Assembly: GCF_030445035.2 (NCBI RefSeq)
Contig: NC_080673.1
Span: 203,132,726-203,196,725 of the forward strand
Origin: Dasypus novemcinctus
Lineage: Eukaryota > Chordata > Mammalia > Cingulata > Dasypodidae
Direction: 5' to 3'
DNA length: 64,000 nt
In this document: positions 1 through 12,289 of the stretch, one piece after another
Position numbering within the stretch: the stretch's first letter is position 1
Layout: the number at the start of each line of letters is the position of its first letter
Program-made: the position numbers and the translations under genes
Notes under the pieces: model-generated
The model's database searches: none
Seen by the model: only the letters and a program-made list of their open reading frames with translations
Told to the model about the DNA's origin: nothing

Positions 1-69
1 GCATGCTCTGGAGCAGGCGTGGTTCACCTACTCATCACAGCAGTGGTGCAAGGAGGGTACCTGCTCTCA

Positions 70-200
70 TCTCCCTTTTATAAACTGGGGCACACAGAAG
101 TTAGGAAACTTGCCCAGGGTCACACAGCAAATGAGTGGCAGAACCGAGACTGGAACTCTGGCCGTCTGTGCCAGAGTCCAACTCCTTCAGAGGGAGCCAC
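70..200 (-). repeat. MIR SINE fragment
   Basis: The stretch reads as the reverse complement of the MIR core: an 'aactggggcacacagaagtt' segment leads into 'aacttgcccagggtcacaca', then a 'gtggcagaaccgagactgga' segment. MIR is an ancient tRNA-derived SINE mobilised by L2; this copy is diverged and inactive. Bounds are approximate. Confidence 0.75.
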
Positions 201-249
201 ACGATCCTCCCGCAAGACCCACTCCCACTGGAAACAATTTGAGAGCTCT

Positions 250-345
250 GGCATGGCATCTGAGATCTCCATGACCCAGCCGCCTCCTCACTGTGTGACC
301 TCAGGCAAATCACTTAACCATTCTGGTCCTCAGATGTATGCACTC
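250..345 (+). repeat. MIR SINE fragment
   Basis: Forward MIR core: 'ctgtgtgacctcaggcaaat' followed by 'cacttaaccattctggtcct'. It lies in the opposite orientation to the MIR just upstream, so the two are separate insertions. Confidence 0.65.
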
Positions 346-1239
346 CACAAGCAACAACAATGCCTTCAGCATTTATTGAGCACCTTCTGTGACCCAGTCC
401 TGATCAGGACAGGTGGTTCCTTCCTTCTTTGAATATGGAAGCACCTTGTGGACTTTCTAATCGCAGCCGGCTCTTTTAAATGCCCCCTCGGCCCTGCTGA
501 CGAAGCCTGAACGATGTGGAGGGCTTGGGAAGTGCTCACACAGGGCGAAGGGCATTAGGACGGAGGCAAAGGTAAGGTGGCTGGGATGGGTGGGGCTGGA
601 TAGAGCGGCCCTGGTGGGGCCCTGTCCACCGCCTGCCCTCTCTGGGATCCGGGTGGGGCTGGCGGCAAGTGGCGGTGTCAGGTGAGAAGTCCCCAGGCAT
701 GTCCACGGTGCAGGAACCTCCCGCCCCAAAGCCTCCGCCCGAGCTCCCCAACACCTGCCCCTCCGTCAGCAGGTGAGGCTCACCTGCCTGCCCCACCCGG
801 GTCGGAGCAGATGCATGGCTGCCTTCCATTTCCAGAATCACTTTCATTCTGAATATGAAAGCGATCATTGCCTGTTGTAAAAATAAAACCGGAAAAGCTA
901 GAAAGATACCAGCTTTATGAGAAATCTCGAAGTCCACCCCGCCCATCTCCAGGGGCGGGCCTTGTCCTTCGGGCGTCAGCTTCGGCTGCTCTCCAAGCGC
1001 TGCAACGCGGCTGTGCTGGGGATTTCCTGTGCTGGACCTTTCCTCTTACCATCGACAGGGGCTCAGCTAAAATGCTCAGGAAGACCTGCTCATTGTAAAA
1101 ACCAAAGAAAGCAGACAAGTATAGAAGTGTGGGACAGAGAAAGTTCAGAAGGCAAAAAAAGAAAGTGTCCGCCTCCTTCGTCCCCATCCCAAGGTGACCA
1201 TCCCTGGCTGTGTCCACGCCCTGCGAGTGTAGACCAGCG
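346..1239. other. Unassigned GC-rich stretch
   Basis: I see no gene. Several short open frames on both strands here overlap one another and show no recognisable protein family. Part of 860-1150 is A-rich and may be old repeat, but I cannot name it. Confidence 0.4.
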
Positions 1240-1476
1240 GAGGCATGGAGATGGGCTCTGGGGTCAGGCCTGCCTGGGTTCAAATCCTGAATCCACCGGC
1301 GGCTCGCTCGCCGACCTCTCTGGGCCTCAGTTTCCCACAACGTGGAATCGATCACATGGGCACTTGCCTCGGGAAGTTGCTCAAGGAATTAAAGAACGGA
1401 GGAAAAACCTTGGCACACGTGAGCTCAAACGCTTAGAATGGTATACCATAGGCGCTCCATAAATGCTAGGTTATGC
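1240..1476 (+). repeat. MIR SINE, nearly full length
   Basis: Shows the 5' MIR half (gctctggggtcaggcctgcc, then a tgggttcaaatcctg B-box-like segment), the core (tctctgggcctcagtttccc) and the 3' tail (ggcgctccataaatgctagg). Unusually complete for a MIR in this window. Confidence 0.8.
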
Positions 1477-1479
1477 CGT

Positions 1480-1640
1480 AACTCCCCAACAGCAACGACA
1501 GAGGGACTGGAGCACTTGCCGTGGGCCAGAGCAGGGCTGGATGTCTGTTAACCCCTCCAACCCCCCAGGATCCATTACGCCCATTTTACAGAGGAGGAAA
1601 CTGAGGCTCAGAAAGGCCGAGGGTCACAGAGGCACTATTC
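1480..1640 (-). repeat. MIR SINE fragment
   Basis: Reverse MIR core: 'cccattttacagaggaggaa' followed by 'actgaggctcagaaaggccg'. It abuts the forward MIR upstream, giving a head-to-head pair. Confidence 0.7.
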
Positions 1641-2046
1641 ACAGGAGTCGAAATGAGGGAATTGCCCAGGTGGCCATCAGCAGACGAAGGGATAACAAAA
1701 TGTGAATATTATTCAGCCACCAAAAGGAATGAGGTTCCGATACATGCGACCACATGAATAAACCTTGAAGACTTCATGCCGGGTGAGATAAGTGAAATTT
1801 GTCCAAAAGGACAAATATCATGTGGATCATTTATGTAGAATACCCAGAATAGATAAATCCATAGAAAATAGATAAGGCGGGAAGGGTATGCTTAATGGGT
1901 GTGGGGTCTCCTAGGAAGGTGATGAGAATGTTCTGGAACTAGATAAAATTTGCGTAACCCTGTGAGGATCCTGAAGGCCACCAAATTGTAAACTTTAAAC
2001 GGTTTATTTTATGTTACAAGATTTTCACCTCAGTTTTTAAAAAAAG
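1641..2046 (+). mobile_element. Ancient L1 3' end
   Basis: Resembles the end of ORF2 and 3' UTR of old mammalian L1 (L1M type). It has an 'attattcagccaccaaaagg' motif, a 'gataagtgaaatttgtccaa aaggacaaatatcatgtgga' region, and a 'taaactttaaacggtttatt' end followed by a short A tract. Heavily diverged, with no coding capacity. Confidence 0.65.
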
Positions 2047-4907
2047 GACGTTCGGGGTCCCTGGGCAGGGGACAGTGCAGGTGGCTGTGGCGAATCTCCC
2101 GTTGGGCCTTCAGGCTGCTGCCACGGCCACCGGCCGAGGGCCACGCCGCAGCCCCTTCCTGGCCACGCTCCTCGCCCATCACCGGGCCTCGGGCCCTGAT
2201 TTCCGGAACCGGAGTCCCCGATGGCACACGCGGCCCGCACTGCGTGGCCCCTGGCCGGGCGGAGCGCCGACACTGGTCAGTGCGGGCCCAGGGCGGGTGG
2301 TGGGAGGGTGAAGGAGGGGTGGGGGGACTGGAGAGACCCGCTGCCCTTTGGCCTGGCTGTTCCTTCCGGCCTGGGCTTTCCACACCCCTTCCCAGAAGCC
2401 AGCCGTGAGGAGCCCCTGTGGGTGGCCCTGTCCTGCTAACTCAGGTTTCCTCATCTGGAAGCAGATACAACGCCTCTCCCACCGGGAGGTGTAAACGGAG
2501 GTCGACCCCAGCCAGGCACATTCTCGGGGGGTGCTGGGAAAACACTGGCTGACTTGCCCCCCGATCCGCTCCAGCCACCCCAAGGAAAGACTCAGAAGCA
2601 TGTCCAAGACATCCCGTTCCGTGGGAAGAGCCTGCAGCCGAGCAAGCAGGCGCTGCGTCGCCGCTGCTGCCGCGTGTTTCCGTGGCTTCTGACGTTTGAC
2701 CCACGCGCACAGCACGTTTCTGGGTGGCTGCACAAGGACTTTTCTCCTGCTGGACTTCCTCGGTTCCGCATTCTGTAAATGGTTGATTTCTTTTTGTTTT
2801 ACCATGAACAGGTATTACTTTTGTCATCTGAAACAACTAGTAAAGACGGTTTTCGATATGTCATGCTATATGCTGAGTGAGAAGGGCAGAATATAAAAGT
2901 TCACGTACGACTTGATCCCAGTCTTGTTAAAACCACACAGAAAACGTCTAGCAGGCTCTTTACCAGTGTGGGAGTGAGGTTTGTCTTTGGGAGGACAGAT
3001 GGGGTGATTCTTCATATGAATTTTATACTTTTCTAGCTTTTCCGGTGTTATCTTTACTGTGAACACTGACCCCTTTCTGTTCAGAAAAACAGTAGCTGGT
3101 TACTTCTGGGGGTGAGATTAGGAGCCTTTTCACTTACTACCCTCTGTTCTATGTTTTAGTCATGAGCAGGTATCACTTTCATAGGAAATGGTTCAAAGTA
3201 AAATCACGCTCTGGAACTTTGAAATGTTAGTTACTCTAACCCTCTCAATTAACAAAAGAAGAAAATGGCGTCCAGACCTCACCTCCTCCAAGAAGTCCTC
3301 CTGGTGGCCCAGGTGCCTGAACTTCTCTCTGCCACAGAAGGAATCCCACTGCCTGTCACTGTCTACTGGTCTGCCTCACCCACGAAACAGGGCACAGCTC
3401 AAGGAAAGGCCTGTTTGACTCACGCCTGGGTCTGCAGCACCCGGCCCGAGGAGGGAACCCTCCGGCTGGAGGAGGGAACCCTCCGCGGCTGGAGAGGTTT
3501 CGCCAGCTGCCTGAGCTCACAGAGCGAGTGGCTCTGCGGCGCGAGCCTCAGGCCCCTGAGCTCTGACGCCGCCGTCCCCACCACACCCGTCTTCTCCAGC
3601 ATGGGGCCCTCCAGGTCGCAGGGGTACCGCTCCCACTCTCCCACCACGAATGCCCAGGAGGGGCCCTGGGGGTCGTCCAACCGGCCTCCAGCCCTTCTGC
3701 CGCCCCGTGTGGCTCAGCTGCCAGCTGGGCACACAAGTCACCGTCCTGAAACGAAGGGGCTTCTGGGAAACGAGCGCGGGCTGCCCCACTCTGCTTTCCA
3801 CGCTGTCATCTTCCAACATCTGGGCTCGTGTAAGCCTGAAGGATTTCTTGGCAGGGAGGCATCCCATGATGTAATCCCTTGAATATTCTCAAGTTGCCTC
3901 CCCCAATTCTCCATCTGAAGTTTATACAGTTACAAGTAATGTCATTTCCAATGTATTGCAAATGATGACATTTTAAAATAAAATGGTTACTCTGCTTCAA
4001 AAAATCTGAAATCCGTAGCAATTTAATACCCACTCTCACCCATTTACAACTGCGTGAACAAGCTCCTTGACCACCGGACAGCTTACGTTATTTTTTTTCT
4101 CTGTGATTTCATATTTCCATTCCACTCCTCCCAGAATTTTATCCTAATCTAATTTTTATGCTTGAATGTCATGTTACTGTTCTCCAGTCATAACTGTCTT
4201 TACCAAAGATATTTAAATAAACGAAGTCATTTCCTATGACTGCAAGGCTCTATGAGGTTTTTTAAAAAGTACTTTTGGGGTGAGTTAGCATAATTAAAAT
4301 AATTAGTAAAAATGTACTATGCTATACATTTTGAGAAATAATTATTGAACATGAAAGTACAAACAACTCCAGTAGACATTCATTAATAACACAGATGGAC
4401 TGAATCAGTTCAGGACATCCACAGGTTATTCCCCTTTTTTATACTTATAGAGATAAGCATGGAGACACTTTATTCATATATATATAGTAGATTGGAATGG
4501 AAGGACTTTTGTTATAGAATCTCACTTAATTCTTCAAACTCCTTTCAAAGATGTGCTCCCCTCAATCACATGATGGTGACTGGCCATCAAAATAGTTTAA
4601 CCGAGAACTTGATCGTGAAATTCTTCAATTTGTTGAAGTGAAAACTGGCAATTCACTTAATGCGCAGAGGGATCTGGGACTCAGTGGTTGGAGTCCTTTA
4701 CTTTCTCAGGTTCTGGGAAGTGCACCAAAAACTCTTGGCTGAGAGTTACCCTGGGTTAGCTAATTAGACCTGCTACTCTTTCACTTAAAGGCACTTTGTT
4801 CAACCTGACATACTCAGAAAGGACTGGGAAAAGGAAAATGCTGTTAATTTTGAGACACCTTTTCCCAAACAACTTTTAAATGCTTTGTCATATGCTTTAC
4901 ATATATA
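2047..4907. other. No gene recognised; old repeats possible
   Basis: GC-rich to about 3850, then AT-rich. Overlapping frames of 60-208 codons on both strands, for example 2179-2805 minus and 3265-3882 plus, have compositions expected of GC-rich non-coding DNA and match nothing I know. 2870-3180 resembles an old L1 3' UTR, but weakly. Confidence 0.4.
3448..3491. repeat. 21-23-bp tandem duplication of a palindromic unit
   Basis: Two tandem copies of a unit starting gaggagggaaccctcc. Each contains the perfect palindrome gagggaaccctc, so each copy can fold on itself. Confidence 0.8.
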
Positions 4908-5274
4908 TTTTTTAAAGATTTATTTTGTTTTGTTTCTTCTCCCCCCCCCACTTGGTTTTTTGCGCTCGCCGTTTGCTCTGTTTGTTGTGTGCTCATCTTC
5001 CTCTGAGGGAGGCACCAGGAACTGAACCTGAGACCTCGCGTGTGGGAGGGAGGTGCCCAAATCGCTTGAGCCATCTCTGCTCCCTGCTTATTGTGTCTCT
5101 CATTGTTTTCCTTGTTGTGTCTCTTCATTCTGTCATCTCGTTGTGTCATCTCATTGCATAATCTTGTCACGCCAGCTGGCTGTCCTTGTCTTTTTTAGGA
5201 GGCACTGGGAAATGAACCCGGGACCTCCCGTGTGGTAGGCGGGTGCCCAGCTGTTTGAACCACATCCACTTCCC
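4908..5274 (-). mobile_element. DAS-type SINE, dimeric form
   Basis: Two tRNA-like heads lie in one element: 'aactgaacctgagacctcgc' near 5022 and 'aaatgaacccgggacctccc' near 5211, each followed by a 'gcttgagccat'/'gtttgaaccac'-type A-box end. T-rich start (minus-strand A tail) at 4908. Flanks share catatatttttt-like sequence, consistent with a target-site duplication. The monomeric SINEs elsewhere in the window have only one head. Confidence 0.8.
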
Positions 5275-5461
5275 TTCACATATATTTTTGTCAAAACTTC
5301 GGGGGCTACAGATTTGGTTCATGCGATTTATGGAAAGAGGCTCCCATTTAGCCAGTTGGCAAAGCCAGTCCTTGTTGACCCAGCAAGCCAATCAAACATG
5401 CTTTCTCCCATGAAAACTCTGGCTTTGTCTTTTGGTTTAAACAAAGGCGTCAGTGTCAGTC

Positions 5462-5863
5462 TTTTTTTTTTAAGATTTTTTTCTCTCCCCTCCACCCCCC
5501 CCAGTTGTCTGCTCTCTGTGTCCATTCTGTGTGTTCTTCTGTGTCCGCTTGCATTCTTGTCAGCGGCACTGGGAATCTGTGTCTCTTTTTGTTCCATCGT
5601 CTTGCTGCGTCAGCTCTCCGTGTGTGCGGCGCCACTCCTGGGCAGGCTGCACTTTTTTCACACAGGGCGGCTCTCCTTACTGGGCGCACTCCTTTTGCGT
5701 GGGGCTCCCCTACGCGGGGGACACCCCTGCGTGGCACGGCACTCCTTGTGCGCATCAGCACTGCGCGTGGGCCAGCTCACCACAGGGGTCAGGAGGCCCG
5801 GGGTTTGAACCTGGACCTCCCGTGTGGTAGGCGGGTGCTCTATCAGTTGAGCCACGTCCTCGT
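5462..5863 (-). mobile_element. DAS-type SINE (DAS-III-like), full length
   Basis: Begins with a T tract and 'aagatttttttctctcccct', the antisense A-rich tail. It ends with the antisense tRNA-like head: 'gggtttgaacctggacctcc', 'gtgtggtaggcgggtgctct', 'atcagttgagccacgtcc'. The body includes the 'gcgtggcacggcactccttg' block found in every full copy here. Antisense open frames through this copy are repeat translation, not genes. Confidence 0.9.
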
Positions 5864-7302
5864 CAGGGCCAGTCCTCACTCCGGAGTTCTGGGTAAAGGG
5901 CGGCTAGCTGGCGGGGGTGGGCCAGGCTGGTAAGACCTGCCACCTGCAGTCTTTTTCACGGATGAGCTCTTTGATCCGCTCCTGCAAGACTTACTCAGGC
6001 AACAGAGGGCCCAAAATTTGTGTTCATTAAATAATAACAAAGAGTCCTCAGTTCTGCCCCACATGACCGTGTCCTACAGTATATACAGAGCATCTCAACA
6101 TGAGCCAAAGTCCCGATTCCAGTGCCAGTCCTGCCGCTGGGAGTTGTGTGAGACAAAGATAGTGGGAAACCCTGTGTCTGTGCCCAGGTTATCAAGGGTT
6201 CTGCCAACACCGGTGGCCTGGATTCCGAGGGGGGACAGGTGAGAGGTTGGCCTTTCTCTTGGAAAGTGGGGGCGATGGTGTGAAGGGAGGGCCCTGTAGT
6301 GAAGGCGCTTCAGCCTTATCAACCCACGGCTTGTGGGTGAAAGCAGGTATCAGATTGCTACGGAATTCAGATTCCACTGCTTCAGGTTCCCGCCGCCAAG
6401 CAGGAGGCCTGGTGGTCAGCGAGGGAAAGCACAGAGCCGGGCTTGGCACCTGGACAGAGGAGCTGGCAGCCCGGGCGCCGGGTGGAGGGGGGCTGCGGCC
6501 GGCCTGCTGGCCCAGGCACGGGGGGTGTGGGTGCTGCTGGTGGCTTCGGCCTCCCGGGCTGCTTAGGAGGAAGGCAGGAGCGGGCCTGCCCGTGACAGCA
6601 GGACTGGCTGTGCGGCTGGGGGAGGTGGGCGGGCGCTGACCTGGCTCTTGGTCCCCAGCACTGGGCTGGACAAGGAAAGGAGGACAGCGGGGGGACCGCC
6701 CGTTCCTGCCTCCCCTGCACACACGTCCCGCCCGACGTGGCTGGTCCGCGCTGCACCTGCCAGCCCCTGGCACCTACCTGGCAGTGCACTTTGCACCCGT
6801 GGTCTTGCCTGAGCCTCACAACTGGCCTGACAGGTGGCGGCGATGATTGCCACTGTCCAGGTGGGGAAGCCGGGGCTCACAGAAGCAGGGCGGCTTCTGC
6901 AGGAGAGGGCTCGGCCGTGAGGAGCGGCTCCAAGGTCACGGCCAGGCCTGGCCTCTCAGCTCAGGGTGGCCTCTCCAGGCCGAGGTTCCCCACCTTAAAG
7001 CAAAGTGTTGGCTGTCTTTCCTCACCTGCAGGGACTTAGAGCTCGGACAGATCGATGCCCGGCTCAGCGAGCACAGCCCGGCATCTGCCCCCAGCCTCGC
7101 GGGCGGGCGGGCTGCGGGGTCGTGGGTGCCAGGCGCGCCAGCCCCCGCCCGCTCCCACATGCACGAGCCCCTTCCACACGTGCACACAGAGACGCCTGCA
7201 AGGAGCTGGCGTTGCCCCGCAACTGCGATGGGGCACACGCGCAGCCGTGCCCGGGGGCCGACGCTCTCGGGGTGGGGGGCAGGTGTAAAAGAAATAATGA
7301 CT
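5864..7302. other. GC-rich non-coding stretch
   Basis: No recognisable gene or repeat apart from weak MIR-like sequence near 6770-6960. Long overlapping frames on both strands (for example 6192-6773 minus, 193 codons) are proline/arginine-rich shadows of the base composition. Confidence 0.4.
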
Positions 7303-7716
7303 GGGAAGCGGATTTGGCTCAACTGATAGAGCATCCACCTACCACATGGGAGGTCCGCGGTTCAAACCCCGGGCCTCCAACCCGTGTGGAGCTGGCCCAT
7401 GCGCAGTGCTGATGCGTGCAAGGAGTACCCTGCCACGCAGGGGTGAACTCCGCATAGGGGAGCCCCACGCGCAAGGAGTGCGCCCCATAAGGAGAGCCAC
7501 CCCGTGTGATAAAAGCACAGTCCGCCCAGGAGTGGTGCCACACACACAGAGAGCCGACGCAGCAAGATGACGCCTCGAAAAAGAGATGCAGTTTCCCAGT
7601 GCTGCTGGATAACGCAGGCGGACGCAGAAGAACACACAGCGATGGAAACAGCAGACAACCGGGGGGGGGGGGGGAGGTGTGTGTGTAAATAAATAAATAA
7701 ATAAATAGTAAAAAAC
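7303..7716 (+). mobile_element. DAS-type SINE, full length
   Basis: Head 'gggaagcggatttggctcaa ctgatagagcatccacctac' carries the pol III A box; 'gcggttcaaaccccgggcct' carries the B box. The tail has an unbroken run of about 13 G near 7662, a GT run, and (AAAT)n. Flanking gtaaaagaa/gtaaaaaac fits a short target duplication. Confidence 0.93.
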
Positions 7717-9057
7717 ATGGAGGAGAGAGAAGGACGATGAGCGAAAGGCGGTGCAGCTATTCCTGCTTCTCCCCAGAAGAGGCCTGACTGTGCGGGGCAG
7801 CACTGAGTCTGGCCAAAGACTACCGAGTGTGGTACGCGCCCGAGTTCTGACCAATGGGATGGAGGAGAAGTTGAGGAGGGGGGCTTTGTAGAAAACTCCT
7901 TAAAAAGGGGACAGAGAGCCGGCAAAGCTCATTTGGCCCACCTCCTTTTCCATTTGCTTTTCTCCAGAGATGAAGACATAATGGCTGGTGCCCCAGCAGT
8001 AATTTTGGACTCAGAAAGGCAGAGCAAAGACATATCTATTGGTTGTCCCTGGTTCCCAGCCAGAGGCCAGAAGGCCAAGGCTGCCTGGTAGACTGGTGGT
8101 TTAACTCTTTAAGTGCCCCAAGCAGAAAGACACTAGGCTTTTCACATTCCACCCAGAACTCTCGGTGGCCCCCCGAAACCCTCGCCCGCACACCCGTCCC
8201 ATCCCTGTCAATGCACCGCTGCCCCCAGTTTCCCAGGCCACGGGGGTTCTCCTCCGTCTCCTCAGCGGCACTTCCCAACAGATCCCGAATTCTACCACTC
8301 CTGCCGCCCGCCCGGCTCAGGTCCCCTGCCCCCTGGGATGCAGCCACAGGCCCTCAGCTGCCCTCCGGCTCCCCCTCCCCTCCCCGCAGCCTCTGGGAGG
8401 TTTGAAAACGGGAACCAGCCCTCGACCTCTGCCCTGGGGCTTCCCCCTCAACCTAGAGAAGGATCCGCACCCCATAGCTTTGACCTCCAAGGTCCACCTG
8501 TCCATCCCCACCTCCCACCACCCTCCCCGGGTTTCAGATGAGGAAACTGAGGCACGGTGATGAGCCCGAGGTGGCGCAGCCCGTGGAGAGGCTGTGCCGG
8601 GCGCGGCAGACCCGAGGAAAGGACGCTGGGGGGGCCCTCCCGCAGCCCCCGGGCCTGCGGGACCCCGACACGCGGGGCTGTGACGGAACCGCAAGGCCCG
8701 CCGGCACTTCCTGCCAGGCCCCGCCTGGGTACGTCCTGGGAGGCTTCGCTGAGAATCACCTCCCAGAGGAGGCTCCTCTGTTCCCCAGGCCCCCAGGGCG
8801 GCTGGGCCCCCCCCATATCCACACGGCCAGCAGTGAGCCCGTGAGCTGGGGGGGGAGGCGGGAAGTCCCGTGCGCAGGGTTGGCCAGTTCTTGTGGCGTA
8901 AACACTTCCCCGTGGCCAAGTTCAAGGGGCCAAGATGACATCATTGAACACGGAGTCAGGAGGAAACGTCCACGAGGGGCTCCTCCAGCCAGCGCGGGCT
9001 GGCTCCGAAAGCTCATCGCAAACGCAAGCGCTCCTGCGTCACTTAGGCTTATTATCT
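7717..9057. other. No gene recognised; GC-rich from 8150
   Basis: 7717-8040 is unique-looking. 8150-8900 is C/G-rich with frames open on several strands at once, typical of non-coding GC-rich DNA. A short MIR-like segment (cagatgaggaaactgaggca) occurs at about 8537. Confidence 0.4.
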
Positions 9058-9141
9058 TATTTTATTAGGAGATATCAGGGATTGGACCCTGGACCTCGAA
9101 GGTGGGGAGCTGGCGCTCAACCCCTGAGCCACATCGCTGCC
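9058..9141 (-). mobile_element. Short monomeric tRNA-derived SINE
   Basis: Antisense head only: 'attggaccctggacctcgaa', then 'cgctcaacccctgagccaca'. Flanked by ggcttatt on both sides (about 9047 and 9143), a plausible target duplication. Confidence 0.7.
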
Positions 9142-9159
9142 TCGGCTTATTTATTTATT

Positions 9160-9566
9160 TTAAAGATTTATTTTTATTTATTTCTCTCTGCTCCCCCACC
9201 GCCAGTTGTCTGCTCTCCGTGTCCATTCCCTGTGCGTTCTTCTGTGTCCGCTTATATTCTTGTCAGCGGCGCTGGAAATCTGTCTCTTTTTGTTGTGTCA
9301 TCTTGCTGCGTCAGCTCTCCGTGCATGTGGCGCCATTCCTGGGCAGGCTGCACGTTTTTTCGCACGGGGCAGCTCTATTTATGGGGCGCACTCTTCGCAC
9401 ATGGGGCTCCCCTACGTGGGGGGCACCCCTGCGTGGCACAGCACTCCTTGCATGCATCAGCACTGAGCGTGGGCCAGCTCCACACGGGTCAGGAGGCCCT
9501 GGGGTTGAACCCTGGACCTCCCATGTGGTAGGCGGATGCTCTATCCATTAGCCAAATCCGCTTCCC
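9160..9566 (-). mobile_element. DAS-type SINE, full length
   Basis: Antisense tail (ttattttaaagatttatttt) to antisense head (ggttgaaccctggacctccc, ccgcttccc). Imperfect flanking duplication ctcgg(c/t)ttattt at about 9141 and 9567. Inserted beside the short monomer, so this A/T-rich spot was hit twice. Confidence 0.92.
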
Positions 9567-12000
9567 TCGGTTTATTTTTAATGCCAGCCTTCCCGCAGGT
9601 CTGTACCACGTCTGACTCCTGGGGTCTCCAAATCAGCATCCAGAGAACAGACGGGAGGCGGGGAGGAGCGGGATGGGCGGCGGATGTCACCTGCCTCCTC
9701 TTGGGTGGGACTCCTGCCCTCTCTCTTGGAGGTCCCTGCCGGAATCACCCACTCTCTGTCCCGAGTCATGCCCACCGCGCTCAGAATGAGTGTCTGGGTG
9801 GGTGGTCACCCCACATCCGGGGATGTACCCCAAGAGCACCCCCGCTCTCTTCTCACTCCCCGGCCCAGCCGGGAGCCCCGTCCTGAGATGACCGCTCCGG
9901 CCCAGGTCACCAGAGGCCTGTGGGAGCCCTTTGGGGAGCTGCAGGGACCCGGCCGCTCCCGATACCCAGGGCCCTTCTCAGGGCCCAGCCAGCTTTCCAG
10001 GCGGCCCTTCCTCCCACAGGCCCCGGCCTGGGGCCTTCACCCTCTCCTTCTTGGCCGGCCTCCACCCTCCCCTCCCAGGGAGGCCCTCAGCCCGACTGCC
10101 CCGGCCCCACCTCCACGGCCCCCAGGACACAGGCCCTGCTCCTTCGATAGTGACATAGAGTTAACAAGTTACAGGTGCAGCAGAGTCCAAGGTCCCGGCA
10201 TCATCCAGGGGCTTAACGGCCATCCTCGCTACCCCAGACCCCATCTCTCAGGCGGTCATGGGTCCACTGAGGCCTCCAGCTCCTCCTCTTGTCACCCTGA
10301 GCTCATCATGCCTCTGTCCTTGTGACCCCTGCCCTGGAAGAGGCCTGGTGCACCCTCCCTTCTATAGACCCTCTCGTGAGGCGGAAGGGGCGCACGGCTG
10401 CAGGCTGCAGGCATACATTATGGTCTCCCCCAAATCCACTTCTCCCACTTACATATCTGAGGCGTCCTCACCTGCCCACTTATTATCCCGAGAGCTCAGC
10501 CTCCCAGTCTGGGGTCTCCTCCCAAGGCCTCGGCTTCTGTCCTGAGGGGTCCTGGGGTCCCAGTACCCAGAGCTGGGTGAGAAGGGACTCTGCCTCTTTG
10601 GGGATGGGAAGAGGGTGCCCTGTTCACCTGGCACAGGTACCGGCTAACCTCTTCCAGGGAGATGAGTTACACCATTTCCCAAAAGGTGGCGGTACCCTAC
10701 CCCAAGTCACATGGTGGGGTCTGGACTCAAATTTACCTGCTTAGTACCTGACGCCAGGTCTGCTCTGTGGTGAAAGGTGGTTTCAGGCTGTCACAACTCT
10801 CGACGTGAGCGCTGGGTAAATGCCCGGGCCAGGGGCAGCGGGGACGGTCACGCCCAGCCCTGCACTCGCCAGGTGCCGGGTCAGTGTCGGGTAACACGAG
10901 AGCACCTGCTCGTTGCGCAGTCTCCTTCCCTGCACCTCGCTCTGGTCTGGATGCTTGTGAGGCAGCATCCCTGGGCACCCGCTGTGTACCTGACGCTACA
11001 AAAGGTGTCCCCAGCCCACCCAGGGGCCGCCGAAGAACTGCTAATGCGCCGTCCCTTCATCTTGCTGGGAAGATTTGCTGGGAGTCTGGGCTTTGCAGGG
11101 GCTGTGAGGAGGAAATGCTGCCGTGCCCATTTTACAGATGAGGAGGTGGAGGCTGAGGGAGGTCGTTATCGGCCCAAGGTCGTGCAAATGGCCAGGGGCA
11201 GGGGCCAGTCTGCCTGGCACCAAAACCCTCCTTCTTTGAACCTGCTCACACAGACTTTTGTAGACCTTGTCCCAAGTCCCCCAAATTGATCTTGATGCTA
11301 GAGCGGGCTTGGAAACTCGCTTCTCTCCTAGAGAAGGGTGACTGTGGACTTGAGTTTTCTTCCCTGCTGCAGAGACCCACTGGCTCATCGCAAACTGACA
11401 CTCAGGGACCTGCGGTCAGCCCTGGGGGCTGCGGTCAACGGAGTGGGCCCTGTGAGTGGGGGAGGGGGCCCCCTTGGCATCGAGCCTCCACGAGGGTGGG
11501 GTCTGGGCCTGGGTGCAGCCGAGACAGAGGCTGGCCCCCAGCCCTGGGGAACCCCTCCTGGGCAGCCCCCAGCTCTCGGGGCACACCCCCTCTCTCCCCA
11601 CCCCACCCCAGCCCTGGGCCCTCTGCTCCCTTCCTGGTCCAAGTCTGGGTGGCTGCAGCCAGTACGGACCAACATGGACTTGCACGTTTCCAAGAACTGG
11701 GTGGGGTGCTCTGTCGGGGTCCCTAGGCCCCACCCAGGAGGGAGCACCCCAAGATCCCAACTGTCTCGGGCTCAGCCTGGCTCATTCCCCGAGGGCAGCT
11801 GGTCTCTGAGCACGGCTGTTGGGGCCGGGGAGGCTGGTGGAGCTCATCGGAGTGACAGTGGCGGAGCCGCCCCTCTGGACTAGTTTCTCCTTGCTGGTTA
11901 GTGTTGTCCTGTGCGACGGCTGCGGTCTGTTGCTCTCTGCCCTGGGCTGCGCTGATTGCTTTACATGAATAACCCCATCTCATCCCTGAACCAACCCCAG
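9567..12000. other. GC-rich non-coding stretch
   Basis: Proline-, glycine- and arginine-rich frames overlap on both strands (for example 9684-10325 plus, 213 codons; 11338-11883 plus, 181 codons). None has a recognisable domain or a convincing splice context. A reverse MIR core piece (cattttacagatgaggaggt) is at about 11130. Confidence 0.4.
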
Positions 12001-12150
12001 AGGTAGCCACTATCATCACCTCCACTTTAGGGATAAGGAAACCGAGGCCCAGAGAGGTTAAGCAACTTGCCCAAGGTCACTCAGCTGGCAAGTGGCAGAG
12101 CTGGGACTTGAATCCAGACAGCCTGGCAACTAAGCCCATATTCTGAGGCC
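12001..12150 (-). repeat. MIR SINE fragment
   Basis: Well-preserved reverse MIR: 'ggaaaccgaggcccagagag gttaagcaacttgcccaagg' region, then 'ggcagagctgggacttgaat'. Confidence 0.85.
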
Positions 12151-12289
12151 CTGGCACCCCCCTCCACCCCCCATTGCTCTAACTGCAGGGGCGGGGCCTT
12201 CTGGTCATGCCTTAGAGGGCAAGCTAATTCACCTGTTGTGCCTCAATTTCCCAGTCTGTGAAATGGAAAAAAAGGATACCTCCCTTACC

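Noticed and set aside
5505-5933. Recurring 80-190-codon frames with VHSVCSSVSACILVSGTGN-like text at many loci
   Set aside because: These are translations of the antisense DAS-type SINE; the same text recurs wherever the SINE occurs, so it is not a protein family.
7303-7380. tRNA-like A and B boxes
   Set aside because: They belong to the SINE head; the sequence does not fold as a functional tRNA and is followed by the SINE body.
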